Shown here one piece after another: positions 12,401-24,400 of a DNA stretch of 64,000 nt. The position numbers and the translations under genes were made by a program. Within the stretch, counting starts at the first letter, position 1, and every line of letters begins with the position of its first letter. The notes beneath the pieces were generated by a model that was not told where the DNA came from, searched no databases, and saw only the letters and a program-made list of their open reading frames with translations. The stretch covers positions 558,001-622,000 of the forward strand of contig JAJKFH010003937.1 in assembly GCA_023333565.1 (NCBI GenBank), read 5' to 3'. Source of the DNA: Puffinus mauretanicus (lineage: Eukaryota; Chordata; Aves; Procellariiformes; Procellariidae).

Positions 12401-15400
12401 AGGAGGGGGAGGATGAGCAAGGAATTTGAATCCCTTTGTTTAACTTCCCAAGTGCAGGACTGTCCCCTTCCGAAGCGGGAGCCTGGGAAGAGAAGGTTTA
12501 GTGCCGCTGTTCCTCACCTAGCAGAGCTGTGGGCAGTGCAGCTGGGGTGCCAGCTGGTGAGGTGCCACTGCAAATCAGGGGTTGCTTTTTCCGGCACGCC
12601 GTTGTGCTGCGTAGGCACGTCCCTCGCCCCGGCGTTCCCGCAGCACCTACTGACAGGGACGGTTTCATTGTGCTGAGAGCTGGAGCAGCACAGAGTCTGC
12701 CCGCGGGAGAGGTAAAGCTGAAGTCAGTGAGAAATCTCCCAGAGCTACACCGGGCTGGAGCGGCAGCGGAAGGATCACACCCACCCCCGAGTCAGGAGAT
12801 GATATTATTATAGCCTGATGAGAGATTTTTTTTGTTGTTAAGAGGTTGAGATGTTTTTTTGTCCTTTGCTCCTACTGCTTCCTGGCCGTGTTTCTATCTA
12901 CGCAGCTGCTTCACGTGTTGAAGTAGAGGAATAAGGGTTATTGAGGATCTGTGAGAAGCTCTGCACAGCTTTACAGAGGATGTGCAGGGGTAAAACAGGC
13001 AGAATATGGAGCAGGTTGGGGCAGAAGGACTCTTTTCTCCCCTCTTCCCTTTTAGCAAAGGGACTCCCCACCTCCCGTCTTCTCCACCCTCCATGTGGTC
13101 CTTCTCTCCTTTCTGAAAGGAAGGACCATAAGCATTACAGGAACAGAGTCTTATTTCCACATCTCACTATTTTCACAGATCTCCACGCCTCTCAAGAAAT
13201 GCTGGTCCCCCCAGGGATTACGGGTGTCATATATTCATCTTTCCACTTCACAGTTGCTGTTTTTGTCCCCGGGTCCTGCTTCTGAGCCGTGTGGCTGAGC
13301 AGAGATGTGGCTCTGGAAAGCCTTGTTGCATTTAAAAGGTAGTTCCAATAAACAAAGCAATGTCAAACCTATGGCTCTGGCTCCCAATGAATTATTGATT
13401 GTTTTCCCTTGAAGCCATTGCGTGATGCTGTATACCAGTGAGCACAGGCACAGGGATGCTTTCTGAGGAGATAGTTAACAGGATGTTGTTTCCTGGATTA
13501 AAACTTTAGAACTCGGTACTAAAGGCAGAGGAAAGATATTTGCCATGGATATTAAATACTTATACAGCAACTACTGATTCAAATACCAATCCCTAACCTA
13601 CTAGTGTGAACAAAGTGCAGCACTGACTGGGATTATTATGTATTAACTGGTTATAACTATATTTGTGGTAAGTATTTTCTACCTTGGATATTGGGGTATC
13701 CTGCATCTTTACTGTTTCTTCTCATCTCTTAAGAGGTTTATGTGTTTGAGTATTTAGCAGCCTCTGGTGATTTAGGGACAGATTAGTATATTTGCTGTTG
13801 TGATGTCTGAAGATGAATGCCTTTAATTAAATGGTATTTTCCTGTTGTTCCTCTGAGAATAAAGCATCTCCCTGGAAAGAGCATAGGGATTAAAAAAAAT
13901 CTTCAGTTCTGAGTCCTGTTTCTGTAACGTAGATGTTTTCATTATGCAGACTGAAGCCAGTAAAAGGGAAAGCAGGCTGGCCAGAAAGGATGGGGGTTCA
14001 TTTCATTATTCATTTATATCAGTAGTGTTGAAAAACATACCCTGTTAGATCTCAGAAAAAGCAATAAAAAGGAAAAATTTAACATGATTTAAAGCAATAT
14101 GGGGAACTTCTTGCTAATCAGTTAGAAAAATGATTTAAGTAGTTTCAAGTGCTGCTGTAAGCATGCCATGTTATATCCCTCAGTCTTTTTTCCTTCAGAT
14201 GTGGCTTCCCACAGCTTGAGACGTTTCTTTCTGGTTGCTGTGTGAAAGCAGGAAATGGCTTTTGTTGGGGGAGTGTGAATTTGGCTTCTGCACAAAATGC
14301 TCTCAAAATTGCTGAATAAACAAGCAGAAAAAGCAGGAAAAAATAATTCCTTCTTCCCATATCAGTTATGGTAGGAAGATTATTATAATACAATAGGCTA
14401 AAAACCAAAAATCAACGTTATTTTTAAGATGATTATGTCCTTTTAATTCTCCTCCACTGCAGTTCTAATCCTGTTCTCTAAATATAACCATCCTGTGAGA
14501 AGTTGGCCTTTTTATAGTAAGTGATTAATGTTTAAGAGATTCATAAGTTTCTTTTTGCAATCTATTCTAGAAGACAGATTTCCAAACTGATTTGTGTGGT
14601 TTGGATAACACGCAAGGTATTATTTTCCATTGCTGAAGTCCCACATAATGATCTGAAAAGGGAAGCCATAGCATTTTATTTCTGTTATTTCACCTGCGTA
14701 AAAAAAGAAAATCCAGATTCTTGTATCTCAGCTCAGACACTAAGTTGTCCAAGGACGTGACGCTGGAAGTTGAATGTTATTGGAAGAGCAGTGAAGTTGG
14801 TCAACAGCGTTACACCAGCAGCAGGATGTAACTGAGCCATATTTACCCATTCACACCAAATTTGCACTGGTGTACATCATTAACGCTTCAGCTGAACTGT
14901 CTGAGACGCGCTGGGGCAGCAGAGGACGTTACACCCTTGGGCTCGTGGCATGGAGGAGAAGCAGAAGGCTGCACAGAGCAGGGGAACGACTCTGGCTGCT
15001 TCTGCGCACGATGCAGAACGACCTTCCTCCCTTGTGTCCCTAAATTAAACGTTGTGCCTGTCATGACACATCACTTGTGGGCCGGGAGGTATCACCTTCG
15101 GTGTAATAGTGATTATTTTTCTGAGGAGCCATGTTTTCCGTGGGTCTTGTAGGAATATTTATGCTGAAATAATATTAAAATTCTTCTCTGGAGAGGAGTG
15201 CCTGCCCTGCTTTCTGCACACATCAGTGTCAATATGAGTTCTTGTGTAATTGCGTTGCACTAAAGTAGGTCTTTGTCGTTTCAGTGGAATGGGATTTATT
15301 TGACAAAAGCTTTATTCTTAAGCGAAAACAGCCAAGGATGCTTCTTTGCTGCGTCGTAGCTCAGGCCATAAAATGAACACGTGGCATTTATCCTGCTCTT

Positions 15401-18400
15401 GTGTTGGGCAGAATACCTCTACTGAGGATGGTTTTGTGGAATATTGCTTTTGCTGCAGAAACCCATGAATGCAAAACATAATTCCTATTTAAACCTCCCA
15501 ACTTTGATTGGATATGTTCTTTCACAAAAACCTTTTTAAAAAAATTGCTATCTGTTTTTCTGTCCTACAATATTGTTTTTATTAGGGTTTTAATGCATCA
15601 GAAAGATAGCGGGATAAAGAATGAAGATACCTAAGAAATTAACTTCATAGCAGTTCAGGGATTTCTTCTATAAAATTATTCTAGATTGCTGTGATTAAAG
15701 AAGCTGGAGTTGTACCTATTTTTCATTGAGCCATATCCAGTTTTAAAGTAAAACTAAAGAGAGAAGATCTATAGGCCAGCAATGTTGAGTGTTACAAAGT
15801 AAGACTAAAGCTGTTCTCCAGCGTTACTGTTTAAGCTGAAATAATCCTGTGATGAAATTACGGTTTTGTTTTGATGATCAGACTTTGCAAGTCAGAAACC
15901 TATAAAATATGGCACCAATGTTGCAATGCAGGTGAGTAGCACAAGGCATAATTGCCTTTTCTGGTACGCGTATGATACGTATTCTGTACATCTGCCATAC
16001 ATATCAGATAGCAGACAAAAGCATTCCCCCGTAAGGTGATGGACTTGCTGATACAGACTCGGCACTAGAACGCTGAATTCCCACTGACTTCTGGTGTAGT
16101 CTGGGGCATTTTGCATTTCACTAGAGCAGACCCTCAGAGACCAATACACTCTGGCTGTCCTGCGGCTACCTTGGGGGTACCAAACATTATTTTATTTTAT
16201 TTGCAAGGCTTGATTCTCATCTTGTGCGTGCAAATCAGTAGTAATGTTCCAGATGGGACAATGGTATCATGCCAGTAGGAGCAGGATGTGAGCTGAAGGC
16301 AAGGTTGGTGATCTGACTGTTTCCGTCTCAGCATCCTCTTCTTGTGACCCGTTTTGCAGTTTGTAGCCTCACAGTATAGGCTTGCTGTGAATTTATTTAA
16401 TCATAGGATAGATGATCTTGTCACTGAATACCCTTACAACAATGTGAGAGAAGTCCATTAGTAGTTAATGGTCAGAAATGTGTCCCTAAAGGAACTGTCT
16501 TGTAGATGGAGTCTGGTGACACGTAAGTGACATGCTTGTACCTCCCCCGGCTCCTGACTCGATATAAGTGTCAGATCCAGCACTGAGAACATTCCCCGTG
16601 GGGGGAGAGGCAGCAAGGCAGATGGGTTTCAGTGGTCCCTGAAAAGTCACCCAGCCTTGAGCTTTGGTAGGCTAGGCTAGGGTTACTGGGTTTGCTCTTC
16701 TCTGGGCAAAATGTTTTCAGAGCTATCTGTACTGTTGAATTCTTTTGAGAAGTTCTATCATTTCGGTGGTGTATTTTGTTAGAGAGAAGGGAAATATTGT
16801 TTGTGAGGCTTATGCCTATCACCATTTGTATTTGTATTGGTTTTTAATCTGCGTTTAGCAGATCCTTGGATACTAGGTGTGATAGGTAGACTAATTCAGA
16901 CACCAAATGGTAATGTTTAATTCCTAAAATAACCAGATGAATCTACCATTGTATGCATGTTTTTTATATGTTGCTGTACAAATTTAATATTAAAATTTAA
17001 AATCTGTAGGGATGTTTCATATTCAAAACACGTAGGTGAACAATGCCATAGCTAACAATCATTAGGCTAAAAGAAGCTAATTATTGTGGAATGTCATATT
17101 AGCTGGAAGTCACTGAGTAGGCAAATACTGTACAAAAATGATAGCATACAAAGTTGACACATCTTTGATATTACCCTAACCTAGTGCTGGGATGAAAAAA
17201 ATGACCTTTTGTTGTAGCTATAGAATATTCTTGGTCCCTGTGAGTAGACCCTCGGGTCAGCTAATGGCTGCTGGCCTGAATTGGTAACTTGATCTCCGGG
17301 AAAGGAATTACTGTTTGGGCTCTCTTGGTGATTTTGAATTATGATCCAGAGCTGTATTTGTAAGAGTCTGAAGAAAAAAAAAAAAAAAGGAGGAAAGATT
17401 GTATGTATCTCTGTATTACAGAGTTGTGTAACTGCAACATGAGTGATACCGCAAGATAAATTGTAAGAGATTGTCAGTTACTGAATTTTATATAAACAGA
17501 AGGAAAAAACCCTCAAATGTAATGTGTACCGAGCAGTCTTCTTTCCCCCTCTGGACTCTGCATACATCCACAGCAAGAAGCTGTTCGTGCCATTACGAGT
17601 GATTACGAGTCCCAGCCTGAGTGGATAAGGCAAACTTGAGGTGGGTGCAGAAGTGAACTGAGCAAGACCACGTGTGTGCAGCAATTCAGTGGCAGAGTTG
17701 AGAGTAGGATTGGTCTTTGCCTGGAGAGGTGTGTTGCTGAAACATCCTGCCTCAGTGTTCTCTTTGTTTGGTTGGTTTTTATTTGGTTTTGGTGTTTTAA
17801 GAACTATATGGAAAAATCGGTGCCATTGAAAATGGCACCGGGAAATCTGAAAAGGTTTTGTCAGACTGTTTACAGTGAAAGAGCTTTGGCTGAAATTAAT
17901 GTGCATCTCTGAGTGCCTTGCCTCTCTGGCTTTAGAAACTCTAAAGCTTAAAGTTACTGAGCGTCTTTTCAAATCTGTCAGCCTGCGTGGCTCTTGCCAG
18001 TGCAGTATATGTGCCTGCTTCAGTAACGTGCAAAACAGATTGAGCTCGGAAGTATACAGCCAGTCCTGCATCCTTGGTTCTGATCTCATTAGTAAACCAG
18101 ACCTGAATTATTCATGCAGGTTTTATGAGGATCATCTCTGAAAATGATCGATGGAGGTGAGACTACGGAACTTATTCCTCCTTTTTATTTCCAGCTCATC
18201 TCCCAATGGGTTTTACAAGAATGAAAACCAAAATTCATCTTCAGTACTAAATTGAACATTGTAAGAAGTTGCTTTTTTTTTTTTCTGATTTAGATTCCTC
18301 TCGCGGTGTCTGATTGTCGTGGTTTAACCCCAGCCAGTAAATACTCATGTGAAATTTGTACCTTAACTTTATGATATAACAGCTACAGATGCTTTGGAGG

Positions 18401-21400
18401 GCCAGGTCTGATGGATTCTGTGCGTTGCCTTTAGGTGTTGCCATAGGCAGTGCTTATGTAGCAGCACCGCAGCATTTGCTCACTTGGGTCCTTCCACCGC
18501 ACGGCTTTGGACTCCCTGTTTGTCTCGGAGCCCTGCTGGTACCCCTGGTGCACAGAAATCTCGGTACGGGAACCGAGCATTGCATGATGTCCTTCTGGTA
18601 ACAGATGCATGTGCCTTGTGCGCTCTTATTTGTCGTTTGATTCTTAAGGCCCGGGGAAACAGATCTGCAGATAACGCTAATGTGGTTTTATGTGACCTAG
18701 AGGTGATGGATGTCCTTGGGCAGCCATTTTCGCCTTGAACTGCAGCTCTAGCCAGTTGTAAAGAACGTGTGGATCTGAAGATGTGATGGCAAAAAAGACA
18801 AAATCTCCGTTTCTGTCTCCTCCCCCTCAGGGAGTACAGCTACATCTCAGGAAAAGACTTCAGAAGTTATTGCTGGTTAAAATGGATCGGGTAGGAATTG
18901 CTCATCATCTGAGACAGTCCTCAACTTCTCTGTATGTTTCCAAACATCCCGCACACTACAATTAGAAGGCAATCTGTAAACAACAGCTCTCCGGTAAAGC
19001 TTTGGAGTCCTTGCTTTTGTTTCATTACCCCCCAAGCACTCTTGGGTGGTAATGGAGCACAGTTTGGTTTTGTTGTTGTTGTGTGCGTGTTGTAACATTA
19101 CCTGACTTTCTTCCTTCCAATATGTCATATTTCCAAATACACCATGAGAATGAAATTGTCGCCTCTGGGCTGATGTCAATAAAACAAAGGTAGATAGAGA
19201 CAAAACAATTAGCAGATAGAGTTTTTTGAGTACCAGCAAGAAGGATGAGTTCATGGAGTGCTAGCTGGGTGTCAGCGATATCGCTGACAGGTATGAGAGA
19301 CCTCAAGTAATCTGGGCATGTTCCACTAATAAGGCAAATTTAACATACTTTTTCCTAAGTGCAGAGTTTGGAAGAAAATATACAAATTTAAATACAGATG
19401 GACAGAGGCTGTTCACCTTAGGTCTGATGGAGCAGATCCCCCTGGAGCTGGTCTTGATGTTACTTGTGATTCCACAACCCCGGCTGGTGGAGAGCAGCTC
19501 CCCTGGCCCCATCCCCCTCTCCCCACTCCCAGCACAGGCAGCGCTTCTCCATAATGCGACTCCAGCTCCTGGCTTCAAAACTTCAAAATATCACACCCCG
19601 TTCCTCTTCAGACTGTCCATATTGCACACCAATAGATCAGCGCCCCATAGAGTAGTTAGGCATGGGGTTTTTTTTTCTGAAACAGGCTATACGCTAAATA
19701 AAAATTCTGTATAGATTTGACTTTAAGTGAAGTAACTCTACAAAAGCCCGTGGAGCTCCCTCGACACATACTGGTTCCAGATTTGCTCCCTTGTGCCCCT
19801 CCATAGGAAGTGAAGCTGCTGACCTCAGTCCTTGTGTCAAAGCCCTGATTTTAAGTTTCTTTTATATATCAGACATCCCTTTCATTCCTGTGAAATAAAA
19901 CCAGAGTGCCCACGTGCATGGGTTATACTGCTGTAGTGTAAATATTAGAAGAACCTGAGACAGACGGCAGAGTTCCCGACGCGGCTGAAGGCCACAGCTC
20001 TGCTGCAAACTACTTTTTAATGAATTGAGTTTCCAAGTGACAGGTAGGATGACCTCACTTCTGTGGCTGTCGTGCCTGAAGAGGGCAAACAGTGAGGAGA
20101 GGCCGTGGAACGAAGAAATCTCGTTCTTGCTTACTGAATGCTTTTCAGCTACAGTGACAAAAAGGCAATTTTTCATTCTTGAAATAGAGGAGGACTTAAA
20201 ATTGTAAGCATCTATGGTTTACAAAAAAAGGTAATGTAACTTAGGAGGCTGGATTTCCGCAAGGCCAAAGGTGAAGAAAAGTCAACCCTAGTGACTCCCT
20301 TCAGTATTTCGTCCGGAGATTTATGGGACAGGCTGGGCAAGACCTCAGAGTTTCCAGATGAGAGTGGGAGTGCTGCTGCTCCACGGGTTGATGCAGTGTT
20401 GCTAGAGTCGTATTGGTCTGGTACGATTCTTGCGTTTCTCAGTTCTCCCCTGCTTCTCTCCCCCATCTCTATGTGTTACATTTACTGTTCACTGGTGTCT
20501 TTCAAGAAGGGAGGTGAAAGAGATGGACTAGAAGAATATTTCTGGTCATTTTGTATTCTGTTACTATCATTTAATCATTTTGTAGCTTCTACAGTCTATA
20601 CTTTTTTGCCCATTACGTACAAAACCCAAAGATGGAAGTATATGACATACGCTATCAAGGCAAGCTCCCACTAATTTTCCAAGCTGGCTAAAAGCACGCG
20701 TGAATGTGTGTTCCTTCCTGTAGCTTTTACTTCATCGCTGCCCCACAAACTAGTCCTGCAGACTTGAACTCTGCACTTGCATGCCCCATCTCCACAGCAT
20801 GAAGAGCTGGGGCCAGCAAATGAGTTCTCCGTCTCTAAAACCCACGTGTCCCATCTCACCGTGCTTCATCCTTGGCTGGAGCTTCAGAATAATATTCTAG
20901 ATGATACAAGGGCTCTTCCTTGCATGAGAGCCCGTCCACAGCTGGAGCCGTGGTGGCTGCTCCTTGTACAGCTTTGAATTGGGGCAGATTCTCACAGCAT
21001 ATCACAATTTGGCAATCTGTTTTACACCATGAACTTCACGGCAGCATTATTTTCTTTCTGTGTATTCCATGTATTTCTCAGAGAAAAGACATTATGAATA
21101 GAACTGGCTGAAATATGTAATTTCCTTTTCACAGGAAATCCTGTTGTTCTGGGAAAATCTTTTCTTACAGTTTGAAAGTAGGACTGTAGTCTTAAAAATA
21201 TCCTATGCGAGGGAGACCATCGGTATTTTCACTAAGGAAAACTGAACACAGGATCTAATTTTTCCAGGATATATGTGATGTAGACCTTGGAACGTAGTCC
21301 TGGTATGTACTTCCAGGCTTTATGTTCTCTCTCAGGTCCCAGGCTATGACAAAGAACATTTTTCTGGTATTCAGCTTCCCTTCATATTTCTTTGTTAAAT

Positions 21401-24400
21401 ACCATATTTTGCCAGCACGATTGCTTCTCATAACAAACTCAGCAGTATTTGGATTACGGTTAAGATGGTTCTTACTTGATTACACTGCTGCTTATGTAGG
21501 GGTGCAGCTGAAAATTAGGAGTATTGCATCAGAATCTTCTGGGGATTATTAAATGCTCGCAAAACAAAGTCTTGTGCTGGAGCTCAGGCACCACAACTCA
21601 CTGTCCACAAACTTGGGAGGTTTTCCAGTGTGGAAGCTCGTACAGTGAACAAAAAAAGAACAGACGCTTCTCTTTATTTCAAATGTTTATGCCCACCTCA
21701 TCCAAGGAAGAGACCAGGTAAACAAAGGTAGCTCATTTAAAAGGGAGATAAACATGCACAGTGTCTTTCTATCATTTAAATAAAGGAGGACACAGAACTG
21801 CACCATCAAGCCAGTTTTAACAAAGCCGTTACAAATATGAGTAGGACATGAAAACAGAGACTTTTTACAATTTCAGTTATATTACATATGTCTGTATATT
21901 TACTGCATATGTTACATGTTTGGAAAAAAGGGGTCTAAATGTGTGCAACTGTTATTGCTTCAGTATTACAGAGCAACGCTTCGGGTTCGGAATGTAGAGA
22001 GTAAAGCATTAATTAAGTACAGCGCAATGCAGAAGTATGTGAAAGCCTGAGAGATACAAATTACCTTTCATTTTGTTGGTTTAGATGATAACTTTCTAGG
22101 TTTATTTTTATGACACAAGAAACATTTCTCTACTGGGAAAATATACACAACTCTCTCTCTCTTTGATTCTTCAACTTAAAAGTTTCCTGAACCAGCTCTG
22201 TGGAAGGAAGAGAAAGCGTTATTTTGTTGGAATACCTATCGTGCAGCTTTATTTACAGAAGCTCTTTGTTTGCAGCTGTTCTTAAGCTTAAAATATTTTG
22301 AACTTAAAACATGGTGCATCTTTGAAGGGCTATAATTTAAAATGCTGCAGCCTACCGCTTCCAATTTGTCTGTTCTGTGGCCTGATGAATGAATATGGTT
22401 TAAGCAATGACACAAAGAAGGTATTTTGAGGAGCTGCGGCAATAGATCTAATCGAAAGCCAGGCACACTATTTTTAAGCAGTTCCCCAGGCAGTGACATA
22501 AGTTTGGGGAGAAAAAAAAATCGCCAGAAATCCCCAAGTAATGCAAACATCCAAAGCTATTAGCTAGTAGAAACCCTTTTGCTTTGCACAGGAGTAGGGG
22601 TGATCAGACAGGGGAGACGGGTCAGTGCCGGGCTGTGGCGCGCGCCCTGACGGCGTGCGAGGAGGTGGGAGCTCTCGTTGGGGTTCTGCAGAGGCAGCTG
22701 GAGAGAATCGGGTCCGATGTGCTCCTCAAGCTGTCAGGGGCGACAAGGGGGTCTTTTCTTCCCCAGCTTGCCAAAGACTTCATGCTGCGATAGATTTAGG
22801 CAAATGTAATTGAATGCAAATCCTGTACTTGTACTTCTCCTGACATCGAGCTGCTTAAAATAATCGTGAGCTTTGAGAAGCCAAACAGAATCTGGCAGCT
22901 CAGAGTTATCTTTTAACTTGAACAAAATGAGAAGAGGCCTCGATTCAGGACGGCTTGTAGAGTGCTTCTGGGGGATGAAATGGCTTTTCATTTCATGGCA
23001 AATTTTGTCCCCGTGGCACGGGCGTGTGGGGTGCAGACAGCCGTGAGGAGCAGTGGAGACTACAGCCATGCAAAGAATTGCTGGAAATAGGCAGATCAGC
23101 CCTGTCCTTTAGGCAACTGTCATATTCAATTCACTTTGTTACAGACCAGCAGTAAAAATCTGCATCTGACCAACAGAAATGCTTATTGAACGTATATTGA
23201 ACATATGTTCAGTGCATATTGAATATGACACCATTGTTACTGCATTCCTTCCTCCCAAAAAAAGGCTTCAAGAAGCAATGTTTAAAAGCTAAAATTTGGT
23301 CTCAGTTTGGTTTAAGAACAAATAAGATCTATAGTTTTCAGACCTAGAAGGACAGTTTCCTAAGGCTGTACTGCTGTAAGAGCAAACTGTGTGTCCTCGT
23401 GTGCTTTAGATCTTCACTTAATGTTTAGGTTACCCATCATTTTGTACAGTTGCTGCCCTTCAAGCTTGTGTTTTGTTTGATTGGCTCCATTTGGGTGCTG
23501 CTGTTTCCTTGCAGGGTTTTTGTGTCTGTGTGAGCACATGGTGGTAGAAAAGGTTTATTCATAATACCAGGACTCTGTGCATTTTACAGCTTGTCCTACC
23601 TTGTGTAACAAAGCTATACACTTACCGTTTGAAAAGGGCTACGGTAAAATTCTGCTAAAAATAGAATGTAGCATTTCCATGGGAGTAGGATGCACAAGGA
23701 TTTGCTGCACCTCAGATATCTCCATGTCTGCTTTCTCACCTGTAGGAGCACACACAGAAATTTGATGCCATTTTAGATGTTTTTTTGGGTGAAATTATGA
23801 AATCTCTTAAGAAGATCCTTTTTATTATTTTTTTTTTAGTTGATTTAGGTACGCTTATGCCAAGGAGAGTTCTAGAAACTAACACAGGGGTGTCAGTGGT
23901 GGTGTCTGTGTGGTTGAGCCACCTTCACACTGGAAAGCAGGCTTTGCAGGACGGTTTTATTTCCAAGTGTGTGTTCACTTTTGTAACACGAAGAAGTCTT
24001 GACATAAATATATATGGAGAAGTCCATAGCCGTGATATTCTGCTCTGGAAACCATACTGCAATGTAAAATCTCCTTTGGGAAATAGGCAGAGGTAGCCTG
24101 ATAGCTGAGGTCTATGCCATCAGCTCAGAAAGCCCTGCATTTCCAGGTATGACCTGCAAACGTGAATCTTCGCTCTGCTCACTAGTCTCTCATTTGATTT
24201 CCACCAGGAGCTCTGACTCTGAAGAAGCATTTGAGACCCCGGAGTCCACTACACCGGTAAAGGCACCACCTTCGCCTCCACAGCCACCCCCTGAAGCGGC
24301 GGCAGCGGTTGTAGCAGACATAGCAGAACAAGAAATAAAACCCCAGCTGCCCTTGGAAGACACAGGTAACGAGCATGTAATGAGTGGGACAGGTTACTGA

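Larger units (their letters stand above)
6497..24207 (+). other. TACC2: TACC2 intron (17.7 kb) after the alternative first exon
   Basis: Intron from donor GTAAGT to an acceptor in CCACCAG. It contains no frame related to TACC2. It holds degenerate interspersed-repeat relics (near 9921, 14805, 16060 and 18314), an A-run (17374-17388), a 20-bp perfect palindrome (19270-19289), a 10-bp hairpin (17818-17840), and GC-richer patches with several CpGs near 12470-12790 and 22610-22750. A 203-codon antisense open frame at 17478-18089 has no recognisable family and is judged chance. Confidence 0.8.

Noticed and set aside
17478..18089. 203-codon open frame on the minus strand
   Set aside because: It is the longest frame outside TACC2, but its composition looks random (rich in K, S, T, N and R), no motif or family is recognisable, and about one such frame is not unexpected by chance in 128 kb of two-strand sequence. 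Antisense transcript or protein data would be needed to revive it.
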